Part shown: positions 35,454-44,280 of the stretch, in pieces
Numbering within the stretch: position 1 is the first letter of the stretch
Layout of the letters: every line of letters begins with the position of its first letter
Assembly (NCBI GenBank): GCA_963703745.1
Contig: CAVPFL010000002.1
Location: 1,736,001 to 1,800,000 of the forward strand
Direction of reading: 5' to 3'
From: AP-15 sp963703745
GTDB taxonomy: Bacteria; Pseudomonadota; Alphaproteobacteria; ATCC43930; CGMCC-115725
Length of the DNA stretch: 64,000 nucleotides
Translations under genes and position numbers: made by a program
Notes under the pieces: model-generated
Seen by the model: only the letters and a program-made list of their open reading frames with translations
Databases searched by the model: none
Told to the model about the DNA's origin: nothing

Positions 35454-36095
35454 TCAACTATCAGTGCCTTCGAGACTTGTCACCCGATAGACACAGCGCC
35501 GCCCGTCGGAGAGAAGATGCTCCTGCCGCGTGACCGACGTTCCGGCGCCGAATGCGGCTCGAAACAATTCTAGCTCTGACCGGCAGAAGCCCTGGCATGT
35601 CTTGGCCGCTGCGCAAATGGGGCAATGATTTTCGATGAGGAGAAAACTGCCGTCCGGCTCAGCCTCGAATTCGGCCATGTAGCCCTCTTCCGAGCGCAGG
35701 CGCGCGACAGTGCGAACGCGATCCTCGAGGCCGGAGTAAGGCTCCAGCGCCCTGCGGTAGGCCGTCACCGCCGCCTCCTGCCGTGCCTCAATGAGGCGAT
35801 CCAGCCCCGCCTCACCGAAGACCGAGCGGATGCCGCCGATTAAATTGACCGTCAGGTCTCCATGTGTGTCCGGGAAACGGCCGTGCCCCTTCGCGGTCAA
35901 GCGCCAGAAGCGTTTCGGGCGACCGACTTCACCCGCCTGGTCGTCAAAGGCAACGAAACCCTCCCCATGCAGCTTGGCAAGGTGCTGACGGATGCCGACC
36001 ACGGTGATGCCAAGGACCCGCGCCAGCGCGCCGGCCGCCAGCGGACCGCGCGACTTAAGTGTGTAGAGGAGCCTGCTGCTGTTATCCGACGGCAT
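35454..36095 (-). CDS. SufR-like winged-helix transcriptional regulator with Cys cluster
   Basis: A 213-residue protein. Residues 1-70 form a winged helix (YTLKSRGPLAAGALARVLGI, VVGIRQHLAKLHGEGFVAF), DeoR/ArsR-like. The C-terminal part has cysteines 158, 161, 167, 171 and 201 in ENHCPICAAAKTCQGFC and GRRCVYRV, the layout of SufR-like repressors that carry an iron-sulfur cluster. It is divergent from the MFS transporter gene with 82 bp between starts, so it most likely controls that gene and itself. The effector is unknown; the cluster suggests redox or iron sensing. Confidence 0.82.
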   Translation of the reverse strand: MPSDNSSRLLYTLKSRGPLAAGALARVLGITVVGIRQHLAKLHGEGFVAFDDQAGEVGRPKRFWRLTAKGHGRFPDTHGDLTVNLIGGIRSVFGEAGLDRLIEARQEAAVTAYRRALEPYSGLEDRVRTVARLRSEEGYMAEFEAEPDGSFLLIENHCPICAAAKTCQGFCRSELELFRAAFGAGTSVTRQEHLLSDGRRCVYRVTSLEGTDS

Positions 36096-36122
36096 GTTCG
36101 CAACCCATTAAGAAACTGATTG

Positions 36123-36151
36123 CTTTTTTAATTGGCTTATTATAAAAAAAG
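36123..36151. promoter_or_regulatory. AT-rich inverted repeat between the regulator and MFS genes
   Basis: CTTTTTTAAT at 36123-36132 is mirrored by ATTATAAAAAAAG ending at 36151. It is the only strongly AT-rich patch in the region and sits between two divergent starts. It could serve as overlapping promoters and operator for the SufR-like regulator. Confidence 0.45.
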
Positions 36152-36177
36152 AGGATACTTTCTAAAAGGGCTTCGTC

Positions 36178-37589
36178 ATGCGGGAGGTGACGACTGAGGC
36201 AGGTTGGCGGGCGCTGCTGGCACCGCGCCTGGTGCTGACCCTCTGCGTCTTGTTGGGCGGAGTGCTGCTGCACTCGATGAATGTGCTGATAACCGCCACA
36301 CTTCTGCCCAGCGTCGTCGCGGAGCTGGGCGGGGCCAATCTCATGAGCTGGCCGACAACGGCCTTCGTCGCCTCCTCAATAATCGCGGCAAGCGGCACTA
36401 GCCTTGTCAGCGGCAGGTTTGGAAACCGCCGGGCATTCTCGGGCGGCGCCGTCATCTACGCGGCCGGTGCCGTGTTGTGTGCCTGTGCCCCCTCAATTGG
36501 TTTCGTGATCGCCGGACGCTTCGTCCAGGGGTTGGGCGGCGGCTTGCTCTCGGCGCTCGCCTACGTGCTCGTACGCAATGCATTTCCAGAACCGCTGTGG
36601 CCGAGAGTCTTTGGTCTACTCGCGGGTGTTTGGTCGGTCACGGTGCTGATCGGACCTTTGATTGGCGGCGTATTCGCGAGCTACGGGCATTGGCGCAACG
36701 CGTTTGTTACGGTCGCGGGGCTCGGGTGCCTGCTCGGGGCCGGCGCCCTTTTTACACTTCCAGCCGACAGGCCGAGCGAAGAGGCCATCGGCCGGACTTT
36801 CCCAGCGGGCCGCATTGCCTTGATCTGTGGCGCGATCGCGCTGTTGTCGGCAGCGAGCGTTGCGACTGGCCTGGCGATCAAGGCCATGCTCATCACGGCA
36901 ACCGTTGCGGCATCAGTCCTGATGATGCGGACCGATCGGCGCGCAGCTGCTCCACTCCTGCCAAGCGATGCGTTCTCGCTGCGGTCCGGGACCGGTGCGG
37001 GACTGTGGATCATACTACTGATGTCAGTCGGATACAGCCCGCTGGCGATCTACGCGCCGCTCTTTTTGCAGCGCTTGCACGAGGTGAGTCCGCTGGGCGC
37101 CGGTACATGGTCGCCTTGGCGTCGTTGGCGTGGACCACAGCCGCGCTCTCAGTGGCATCGCTCGCGGAGGAGTGGCCTCCGCGATTGATCATCATGGGTC
37201 CCTCGGCGATGGGCGTGGGTTTAGCTGGAGTGGGGGTTTTAATGGCGCCCGGACCGGTGGCGGCTCTGATCCTGATAGGCGCTGCGTGGGCGTTTGTTCT
37301 GCAACGCGTAATGAGCGGCGCGAAGGGCGGCGAGGAGAACATCGCTGCCGCCTCCGCCGCCACGGTTCAGCAAGCGGGGATTGCCTTGGGCGCGGCGACC
37401 GCCGGGTTGGTTGCCAACGCGAGCGGGTTGGATAATGGCCTCGATCCGGGTTCCGTGGTGCGCGCGTCGCTGTGGGTTCCCTTGGTGCTGGTCGCGGCAC
37501 CTCTGGCCGCCAGTGCGATCGGCGTGCGATTGAACCTAATGGTCCCGCGCTCTCCCGAGCAAGGACTAACCGCCGCTAGAAACGCCTGA
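36178..37589 (+). pseudogene. MFS transporter (DHA2-like), frameshifted near 37,108
   Basis: The first frame, from ATG 36178, encodes about 310 residues with helices such as LMSWPTTAFVASSIIAASGT, GRFVQGLGGGLLSALAYVLV and VTVLIGPLIGGVFASYG (the family's motif C type). It then ends in nonsense (TWSPWRRWRG) at 37188. From about 37,108 another frame continues the protein: MVALASLAWTTAALSVASLA, GGEENIAAASAATVQQAGIA and VRASLWVPLVLVAAPLAASA, ending at 37589. One missing base at GGTACATG explains the break. The restored length (~470) is normal. It is either a real mutation or a read error. Its divergent regulator is intact. Confidence 0.8.
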
Positions 37590-37952
37590 GTGGAGAGCTG
37601 GTCGTAAATCCATCAAATTCGGATCGATCGTGGCGCATCGCTTCGACACCAACGGCTAAAATCGGCGCTTAGGCGACAAGGTATGATTTTATTATCATGG
37701 CCCATCGCCCGGTGGCTACGCACATTGGCTGCTACTGTCTGGCCGCAGGTGGATCGGGGTCACGCCACAGAACGGATGCTGGGTTCACCTTAAGCGGGGC
37801 GAACCATGACTAGCGAGCGGGTCAGTTACCGGCTGTGCTCGGGAGCGGTGAGGCTGCCTCTCGTCGGTTCTCTGCCTGTCACGATTCCTCGCGGAACCCG
37901 GCCGCCATTTGCCATCGCGCAACCGGCCGGCCATTGCCGACCCCTGTTGTTT
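37590..37952. other. Intergenic, no supported gene
   Basis: The two adjacent genes converge here. A 62-codon frame at 37806 has no recognisable features. Nothing further was seen. Confidence 0.5.
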
Positions 37953-39032
37953 TCAGATGTCGCGGATCTGCGGCAGCACCCTCTTGCCAAATAGTTCGAG
38001 CGCTTCCATCAGCGCGTCGGGATCCTCCGAGCCCGGGGTCTGGAAGAACAGGTCGACGACGCGCAGCCGATCTCGGCGCGGGACTCTTTCAATTGCGCGA
38101 CGATCTCGTCCGGGCCGCCACAGAAGTTGATCGGTAATGCCCGGTTGACATTGGCCGGCCGCCGCCCCTTGCCGGCGACGTTGCGCTGGTCGACTTCCAA
38201 CAATGTGGCGGCGACCCGGTCCTTTAGCCGGAATACCGCCTCGCGCGGATACTGCGCCAACGCCTGCTGCGCCTTCTCTTGGGTCTCGGCGATCAGGATG
38301 TTGGCGCGGTAGATGATCTGGTGCGGCTCCGGCTGCCAGCCCCAGTCCGCGCACTGGTCCTTAAAGTAGCCGGTCACCCTGCCCATCGCGTCGAACGGAC
38401 CGAACGACACGCCGAGGCCGATCTGGTTGCGTGCCGCAAAGTCGCTGGCCTCGCGGCTGGTGCCGAGGGCAAACATCGGCGGCAGTGGCTATTGCAGCGG
38501 CTTAGGCCACACCGACACGGTGCGGTAATGGAAATGCCTTCCCCTGCCAGCCAAAGGGTTCCGGCTCCTTCCAGGCACGCAGGATCAGCTCCATGCCCTC
38601 GTCGGTGCGCTCGCGCGATTCCGCGGGGTTGAGGTCATAGGTCATCATCTCGTTCGAGGTGCCGCGCAGCATGCCGACGATAAGCCGGCCGTCGGCCATG
38701 TTGTCGAGCATCGCCATTTCCTCGGCGAGCAGTACCGGGTTGCTCTGCGGCACGATCGGCCCCAAGAGCGCGATCTTGATGTCGTGCACGTGCTGGGCGA
38801 TGTAGGCCGCGGCGATCGGCAATGACGGCGTCAGAATGCGCGGCGAGTAGTGGTGCTCGGAGACGCTGACCCAGTCGAACCCCAGTTCCTCGGCATAGCG
38901 CGAGCGCTCGACCATGCCGTGAAAGGCGCGCGAGCCCGCCTCGCGGTCATAGGCACTGGCCGGCATCGGCCATTACCGCGGCAGGTTCGAGGGCGCGTAA
39001 TAGCGGCCGGTTTCGAAATACGAGGCCTGCAT
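37953..39032 (-). pseudogene. LLM-class flavin-dependent monooxygenase, multiply broken
   Basis: A bacterial-luciferase-like enzyme can be read in pieces. It begins at ATG 39032 (MQASYFETGRYYAPSNLPR), meets TAA at 38973-38975, then continues in frame (WPMPASAYDREAG, YAEELGFDWVSVSEHHYSPR, PVLLAEEMAMLDNMADGRL). The frame shifts near 38,530, then TAG falls at 38489-38491. Next comes PMFALGTSREASDFAARNQI through NVNRALPINFCGGPDEIVAQ. A second shift near 38,060 leads to VVDLFFQTPGSEDPDALMEA and a normal stop at 37953. Two stops and two shifts make sequencing error unlikely as the only cause. The whole length is still present, so the loss is recent. Confidence 0.85.
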
Positions 39033-39048
39033 TTTCGCGCTCTCCGGC

Positions 39049-39336
39049 TCAGCGGGTACGGTTGTAGGTGTAATCCTCGCGCTCGGCGCCGAGCCGCAGC
39101 CGCTCCGGCAAAGCCGGGCGCTGCGCCTGCAGCTTGGCGTGCGCGTCGAGCGCGGCCTGGTCCTTCCACAGTTCGAGCAGGACCAGCTTGTCGGGGTCGG
39201 AGACGCTCTGGAACACCTCGAACTGTTCGCAGCCGGCATCCTGCCGCGAGATCTCGCAGTGCGCCTTCATCGCCTGCGCGAGTTCTGGGGACTCGTACGT
39301 GAAGAGATCTCGATGCGGCCGTCCATCCCTCGGCAT
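39049..39336 (-). CDS. Antibiotic-biosynthesis-monooxygenase-like small protein, possibly truncated
   Basis: A 95-residue frame with an ABM-type core: QAMKAHCEISRQDAGCEQFE, then VFQSVSDPDKLVLLELWKDQ and AALDAHAKL. The first beta strand normally found ahead of the helix is missing or poor (MPRDGRPHRDLFTYESPE). A different frame just upstream reads PYPLNFYAEGWT, which suggests an earlier frameshift. It lies directly upstream of the broken LLM oxygenase on the same strand and probably formed one operon with it. It may be inactive as well. Confidence 0.55.
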   Translation of the reverse strand: MPRDGRPHRDLFTYESPELAQAMKAHCEISRQDAGCEQFEVFQSVSDPDKLVLLELWKDQAALDAHAKLQAQRPALPERLRLGAEREDYTYNRTR

Positions 39337-39992
39337 AGAAGTTCAGCGGGTAAGGGCGCGGCGCACCCGATTTCCCGTCCACCCTCGACCGGTCAATACG
39401 TCGTCGTGGCGCGTCGGCGAATATCGTTTATATCGACGGTCCTCGGTTCTTGGTCGTATGGGCTTTGCTCGTGCGTGGAGAAGCCTATGGCATGCCGGCA
39501 GCAGGCCCAGGTGGCGCAGCCTGAGGCCGAAGGAACCCCCATCAGCGGTTGCCGCAGCTGATGGGTGAGCGAGGGCGATGGTGGCGTGATGGCGAACCGG
39601 TCGAACCCGGAGCTTGGAAGAACCCGTCAAGCGTTATGCGCCATTCCCAGCGCGTAAATCTATGCGCCATTCCAGCGCGTAAATCTGTTTGGGAGCCAGG
39701 CTGCGGATTGCATCAGGGCCAGCGGTCATAGGGCGGCGCAACGTAGGCCGGACACATGACCGCACCCGACCGCGACGCAACATACCAAATTCGCCCTTGC
39801 TTCGATGGGGTCGTCCACACATGACGCTTGGTACCCCGGCTCCCGCCGGGGCGAGTGTGGTGGCTCAAGGCACTGGTACGGTCTCGGGGGCAACACACAT
39901 CACCGGTCCACAAGGCGAGCTCTCGGAACCGCAAAGACACCTCAGCTGTTGACAACGAGCTGCAAACTAATGAATTACCATTGGAGGTGTCT
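39337..39992. other. Intergenic, no supported gene apart from a small tandem duplication
   Basis: This 650-bp stretch lies between divergent genes. Open frames in it are short and featureless. The only structure seen is the 26/25-bp tandem repeat at 39635-39685. Confidence 0.5.
39635..39685 (+). repeat. Tandem duplication, 26 bp and 25 bp
   Basis: TATGCGCCATTCCCAGCGCG at 39635 recurs as TATGCGCCATTCCAGCGCGT at 39661, each followed by TAAATC or AAATC. One C differs in run length. It is a simple slippage-type duplication in non-coding sequence. Confidence 0.75.
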
Positions 39993-40460
39993 ATGTTAGA
40001 TCGAATTAGAAACCGCTGGTTCCGATTGGCTGGAATGCTCATGGGAGCGGCGTTAACTCTCTCGACGCTTGTACTTCCATTGCAGCCGGCAAAAGCCCAA
40101 TGCTTGGGTGTTGACCTCGGTCTTGTATGTGCCGGGTTAGGCGTGCCAAGTGCGTTTTCGCACCGCGCGTATTACTACGACTACCCCTATCCGGGGTACC
40201 CGCTTGCTACCGAGGCGCCCGCACCCGTGCCGCAATACGGATCGGCGGCGCCCGCGGTCGAGGTCCCGAGCAATGCCGGAACGACGTCCGTGGTCGCGCC
40301 ATTCGCACCACCCGCACGACTAACCGAGACGCCGCCGTCGGCCCCCTCCCCGCTGATCTGGCAGCCCGAGCATTGGAGCTGGACCGGGACGGAATACGCC
40401 TGGACGCCGGGTCACTACGTGATGGGGCCGTCGCCAACCACCACCCGGGTGCCGGATTAA
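39993..40460 (+). CDS. Exported YXWXPGH-motif protein
   Basis: The ATG at 39993 follows a strong TTGGAGGTGTCT. The product has 155 residues with a signal peptide (GMLMGAALTLSTLVLPLQPA, cleavage near AKA-QC). The mature part is Pro/Ala/Tyr-rich (YYYDYPYPGYPLATEAPAP) and ends with the motif EYAWTPGHYV, of the YXWXPGH class found in periplasmic or surface proteins. After the stop, another frame reads AAGWTWIDGCWT, similar to the usual continuation of such repeats. The protein may therefore have been shortened by a frameshift near 40,450. Confidence 0.75.
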   Translation: MLDRIRNRWFRLAGMLMGAALTLSTLVLPLQPAKAQCLGVDLGLVCAGLGVPSAFSHRAYYYDYPYPGYPLATEAPAPVPQYGSAAPAVEVPSNAGTTSVVAPFAPPARLTETPPSAPSPLIWQPEHWSWTGTEYAWTPGHYVMGPSPTTTRVPD

Positions 40461-40619
40461 CGGGCAGAGGGGTGCTGCGGGCTGGACCTGGATCGACGGC
40501 TGTTGGACCTGACTCCCCAGCTCTGGGTAACAGGCGCCGATTTCTTAAGCGCGCGAGAAAGGCGGCTTAGGGTCGAAATCGAAATCGATACCCCGAGGAC
40601 GGGTACTGAGGGTCAGATT

Positions 40620-40755
40620 TCATCCACGAGCGGCGAACCTGCGGTAGTCTTCGATCTGGTGAAGGCAGGAGGGTCAGCAGGCTATACGACGCGAAAAACA
40701 GCTCAGCGATCGCCTCGGCGTCTCGGTGCGTGGCATGACGCAGCCTGAAGGGCAT
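40620..40755 (-). pseudogene. N-terminal fragment of a GNAT acetyltransferase
   Basis: From ATG 40755 the frame reads MPFRLRHATHRDAEAIAELF and FASYSLLTLLP, the standard first helix of GNAT N-acetyltransferases. Then the frame shifts near 40,660 and the neighbouring frame reads HQIEDYRRFAARG before a stop at 40620-40622. The acetyl-CoA-binding part is missing. A dead remnant. Confidence 0.6.
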
Positions 40756-40826
40756 CGCGATGAGCTTCTCCCTGTCGCTTCGATCTTTGTACGCTCCGCG
40801 ACGCATAACGACGCCAGGCGGTCGGA

Positions 40827-42008
40827 TCATGTGGGTTTCCGCGGTTCCTCGGGCCGAGCCCCGAGATAGCGCGCGCGGGGTCGGATCAGTATACCGCTGT
40901 CGTATTGCTCGATAGCGTGCGCAATCCAGCCGACCGTGCGGCCGATAATGAACAGCCCGAGTGCGCTGTCGCGCGGAAGGCCCAACCCCATCGCTGTTGC
41001 GGCGAGGGCGAAATCGACATTGGGGTGACGCCCGATTAGGCGCAACCCGGCTTCGGCAGCCCTCCCCGCCAGCGCGTGTGCTTCGGGCGCCGCCTGTGCG
41101 AGAGCGGCGAGAATAGCAATCGCGCGAGGGTCGCCTTCGGGATAGAGGGGCTGGCCGAACCCCGGGAGCCGCTCGCCGCGCGCCAGCCGGCCGGCCATTA
41201 CCGCGATCGGATCGTCGCCCTCCAAGAGCTCGTGCAGCAGGCCCTCTGCTCGCGCGGTCTCTCCGCCATGAAGGCGACCGGACAATGCACTCAGCGCCGC
41301 CGCGACCACGCCGTACGGGGTCGCTCCGGTCGAAGCGACGCAGCGCGCGACAAATGTGGACGGGTTGAGCTCATGATCGGCGATCAGCACCAGACAACGC
41401 CGAAGGAGGTCGGCGCCCGCCTCACTCAACCTCCACGCTGCGGCGAGACGGCGGTGGATCGGGTCGGGCGAAGGCAAGGTGGGAGCAATATAGGCGGTGA
41501 GCTCGCCCAGAATCCGCCAACCGGTGCGGGCCACCCGAGCCCGCGTCAGATCGAGTGCTGAAAGATCCTCGTCGCCGAGCGCGGTGAGTCTGATTTGGCA
41601 GCGTTCGACCAGCCCGGAGATCGACGCCGCACTCCCGGATTGGCTCGATCCGCTTGGATACGCAAGCTCAGAGGCCGCCTCGTCGAGCCACAGCAGCCGA
41701 GCGACCTCCTCAAGCGTGGCCCCGTCGGAGAGGCAAATGGCGTCCTGCCCCCGATAGTAGAAGCGGCCGTTCTCGATCAGGCAGATCGACGAGCCGATCA
41801 CCGGCATCAAAGCTTCGGGATCGGGGTTGGCCGGCAACCTGGTGCCCGAGCGGGCGTCGAGCAGCGCCTGGACGTCCTCGCTCCGATAGCGCCGTTCGCG
41901 AGTTCCCGGGACCATTACCGAGCGCAGCCGGCCGCGGCTGACATAGGCGTAGAGCGAGTCGAGCTTGATACCGAGCCTGTCGGCGGCCTGGGGCGCGGTC
42001 AGCAACAT
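40827..42008 (-). CDS. HTH-citrate synthase fusion with catalytic His replaced by Gln
   Basis: A 393-residue protein. Residues 1-60 are a MerR/excisionase-like helix-turn-helix (TAPQAADRLGIKLDSLYAYV, RERRYRSEDVQALLDAR). Residues ~70-385 are a citrate-synthase fold. ADHELNPSTFVAR and GRLHGGETARAEG (His247) and IGRHPNVDFALAATA (Asp332) match the enzyme. But the second catalytic histidine (E. coli His305, in GFGHRVYK) is Gln286 in LPGFGQPLYPEGDPRA. The gene is divergent from gltA, with an inverted repeat between the starts. A role as a gltA regulator that senses acetyl-CoA, oxaloacetate or citrate is an inference; residual enzymatic activity is not excluded. Confidence 0.88.
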   Translation of the reverse strand: MLLTAPQAADRLGIKLDSLYAYVSRGRLRSVMVPGTRERRYRSEDVQALLDARSGTRLPANPDPEALMPVIGSSICLIENGRFYYRGQDAICLSDGATLEEVARLLWLDEAASELAYPSGSSQSGSAASISGLVERCQIRLTALGDEDLSALDLTRARVARTGWRILGELTAYIAPTLPSPDPIHRRLAAAWRLSEAGADLLRRCLVLIADHELNPSTFVARCVASTGATPYGVVAAALSALSGRLHGGETARAEGLLHELLEGDDPIAVMAGRLARGERLPGFGQPLYPEGDPRAIAILAALAQAAPEAHALAGRAAEAGLRLIGRHPNVDFALAATAMGLGLPRDSALGLFIIGRTVGWIAHAIEQYDSGILIRPRARYLGARPEEPRKPT

Positions 42009-42022
42009 GGTGTTACGATAGA

Positions 42023-42038
42023 TTGATCAAATAATCAA
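42023..42038. promoter_or_regulatory. Inverted repeat TTGAT-N6-ATCAA in the gltA divergent promoter
   Basis: The 16 bases TTGATCAAATAATCAA contain TTGAT and ATCAA in inverted order, with the inner TTGATCAA itself palindromic. They lie 14 bp from the start of the HTH-citrate-synthase gene and about 55 bp before gltA. This is the expected place for an operator of the divergent DNA-binding protein. It is a candidate only. Confidence 0.5.
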
Positions 42039-42093
42039 GGTTGACATCATGTCCATGCATCTATCTTGTGAGTTCTCTGTCACGGAGGAACCC

Positions 42094-43425
42094 ATGAGCG
42101 CAACGGCAAATCTCCAGACGGCCGAAATTGGGATTGGCGGTGGCAACCTGCGGCCCGAGCTGCCGCTGCTGCGCCCGACGATCGGTCCGCCGATGGTCGA
42201 TGTTCGGGATCTCTACAAGGAGGCCGGGTGCTTCACCTATGATCCCGCATTGGGAGAGACCGGTATCTGCCGTTCGACGATCACTTATGTCGACGGCGAC
42301 GACGGTGTCTTGCTCTATCGCGGTTACCCGATCGATGCGCTCGTCGAAAGTTGCAGCTATCTCGAGATCTGCTGGCTGCTGCTCAATGGCGAATTGCCGA
42401 CGGCGGCGCAGCTCGATCGCTTCACGCATGACATCACCCATCACACGATGGTCAACGAGCAGCTGCACGCGATCTATCGCGGGTTCCGGCGCGACGCCCA
42501 TCCGATGGCGGTAATGTGCGGTGTGGTCGGAGCATTGGCCGCTTTCTACCACGACGGGCTCGACATTTTCGATCCGCATCACCGGATGATCGCCTCGCAC
42601 CGCCTCGTCGCCAAGATGCCGACCATCGCCGCAATGGCCTACAAATATTCGCTCGGCCAGCCCTTCGTCTATCCGCGCAACGATCTCGGCTACACCGAGA
42701 ACTTCCTCAACATGTTGTTTTCGGTGCCCTGTGAGCCCTACCGGGCGCCAGAAGCAGCGGCATGCGCGCTCGAAGCGTTGCTGATCATCCAGGCTGACCA
42801 CGAGCAGAACGCCTCGACCTCGGCGATGCGGTTTGTCGGTTCGACTCGAGCAAACCCCTATGCCTGTACTGCAGCGGCGATCGCCGCCTTGTGGGGGCCG
42901 CTGCACGGCGGTGCCAACGAAGGCGTGCTGCAGACCCTGGCCGAGATCGGCTCGGTCGATCGCATTTCCGAAATCGTCGGGCGCGCCAAGGACAAGAACG
43001 ACCCGTTCCGGCTGATGGGTTTCGGGCACCGCGTCTACAAGAGCTACGACCCGCGCGCCGAGGTGCTGCGCCGCCGCTGCCACGCACTGCTCGAGGCTCT
43101 GGGTCGGCGCGATGACCCGCTGCTCGAGCTGGCCATGGAGCTCGAGCGCGTTGTCCTCGCCGACGATTATTTCATCGAGCGCAAGCTCTATCCCAATGTC
43201 GATTTCTATTCCGGGATCATCTTCCGCGCCTTGGGGCTCCCGCCGGCGATGTTCACACCGATCTTCGCCGTAGCGCGCACCGTCGGCTGGGTGGCGCAAT
43301 GGAACGAGATGATCGCGGACCCGGAGACGCGTCTCTTCCGCCCGCGCCAGCTCTATACCGGGCCCGCCGAACGGGACGTCGTGCCGATCGCCGAGCGCGC
43401 GACGCACGAGCCGCTCGTCGGCTGA
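42094..43425 (+). CDS. gltA: Citrate synthase (type II, NADH-sensitive hexamer type)
   Basis: The ATG at 42094, behind GGAGGAACCC, gives 443 residues. It condenses oxaloacetate and acetyl-CoA in the TCA cycle. The active-site set is complete: His236 region QADHEQNASTSAMRF, catalytic His271 in LWGPLHGGANEG, His312 in LMGFGHRVYKSYDPRA and Asp370 in YPNVDFYSGII. The N-terminal GETGICRSTITYVDGDDGVL is typical of the Gram-negative form. It is divergent from the HTH-citrate-synthase gene and is followed by a GC hairpin. Confidence 0.95.
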   Translation: MSATANLQTAEIGIGGGNLRPELPLLRPTIGPPMVDVRDLYKEAGCFTYDPALGETGICRSTITYVDGDDGVLLYRGYPIDALVESCSYLEICWLLLNGELPTAAQLDRFTHDITHHTMVNEQLHAIYRGFRRDAHPMAVMCGVVGALAAFYHDGLDIFDPHHRMIASHRLVAKMPTIAAMAYKYSLGQPFVYPRNDLGYTENFLNMLFSVPCEPYRAPEAAACALEALLIIQADHEQNASTSAMRFVGSTRANPYACTAAAIAALWGPLHGGANEGVLQTLAEIGSVDRISEIVGRAKDKNDPFRLMGFGHRVYKSYDPRAEVLRRRCHALLEALGRRDDPLLELAMELERVVLADDYFIERKLYPNVDFYSGIIFRALGLPPAMFTPIFAVARTVGWVAQWNEMIADPETRLFRPRQLYTGPAERDVVPIAERATHEPLVG

Positions 43426-43442
43426 AGTCAGCACCGAGCGTC

Positions 43443-43457
43443 GCCCCCTGCGGGGGC
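43443..43457 (+). terminator. Hairpin after gltA
   Basis: GCCCCC-TGC-GGGGGC forms a perfect 6-bp stem 18 bp after the gltA stop. There is no long T run, only TTTG about 13 bp later, so termination is plausible but not certain. Confidence 0.45.
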
Positions 43458-43685
43458 GGGCGGGCTTGCATTTGTATAACTATTCATGCTATATTGTCAA
43501 TTATTAAATAGGTCTTACATGCGAGTTGAGCGCCTTCTGGGACCCAGCGCCAAATTCGGCTGCCGAGCCCGTTTTTGCGCCTCTAATTCCGCTGTTGGCA
43601 GGCTGAACTAGGCCACGGTCAAGCATCTGAGTTCTAAATAGCTTTCAGCGCTGGGAGGACGCTTTTTCGAACGCTAAAATGCGTT

Positions 43686-43707
43686 TTTCCGCTGCCGGCA
43701 GCGGAAA
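43686..43707. promoter_or_regulatory. 22-bp perfect palindrome upstream of the cupin gene
   Basis: TTTCCGCTGCC is followed at once by its exact reverse complement GGCAGCGGAAA. It ends 26 bp before the GTG of the cupin gene, with the GAGGAG ribosome site between. It could be an operator for a dimeric regulator or an RNA hairpin in the leader. Confidence 0.55.
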
Positions 43708-43733
43708 GGCTCAACCCCGAGAGGAGCTCAGAT

Positions 43734-44219
43734 GTGAAAAAACGAATCGATACAGCCGCACTAACGCCTGTGGTCGGCACCCTCTACCCGCCGCCCTTCG
43801 ATGTGCCCTGTCGCGGTCGCGAGCGCACCAAGCTCGGTGATGCAGCCGGTCTGTCGCAATTCGGAGTGAACCTATGTCGGCTGCCGCCGGGTGCGTGGTC
43901 GAGCCAACGTCATTGGCACACCGGCGGCGACGAGTTCGTCTATGTCCTTTCCGGCGAGGTCGTGCTCGTCACCGACGGCGGTGAAGAGGTGCTTCGCGCC
44001 GGGGATGCCGCCGGGTTCCCGGCGCTGGACACGAACGGTCATTGCTTCCAGAACCGGTCGGATCGCGACGCACAGATACTCGAGATCGGAACCCGCGTTC
44101 CCGGCGACACGGCCTATTATCCGGATATCGACATGGTCGCCCCGGCAGGAGGAAAACCTGCCGCCTACACCCGCCGGGACGGAACGCCCTATCAGGACAT
44201 CCGGCGCCGCGGGCCTTGA
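43734..44219 (+). CDS. Cupin-domain protein
   Basis: A 161-residue protein, GTG start behind GAGAGGAGCTCA. The cupin metal site is clear: SQRHWHTGGDEFVYVLSG for the first motif and GDAAGFPALDTNGHCFQN for the second, with the His and Glu ligands in place. A C-terminal tail (YYPDIDMVAPAGGKPAAYTR) contains the IDM segment common in this cupin subgroup. The substrate is unknown. It heads a run of same-strand genes to 48,114 and lies just behind a 22-bp palindrome. Confidence 0.85.
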   Translation: MKKRIDTAALTPVVGTLYPPPFDVPCRGRERTKLGDAAGLSQFGVNLCRLPPGAWSSQRHWHTGGDEFVYVLSGEVVLVTDGGEEVLRAGDAAGFPALDTNGHCFQNRSDRDAQILEIGTRVPGDTAYYPDIDMVAPAGGKPAAYTRRDGTPYQDIRRRGP

Positions 44220-44280
44220 TCGGATCGCGCCGTCCGATGATAAAATGAGGGCCGGCGAACCATTAGGATCCGAGAGCGTC

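Noticed and set aside
37806..37994. 62-codon plus-strand frame ahead of the LLM pseudogene
   Set aside because: It has no domain, overlaps the pseudogene 3' end, and its composition is Pro/Arg-rich like random GC-rich sequence.
42061..43434. 457-codon open frame opposite gltA
   Set aside because: Complete shadow of citrate synthase with no ribosome site and no domain.
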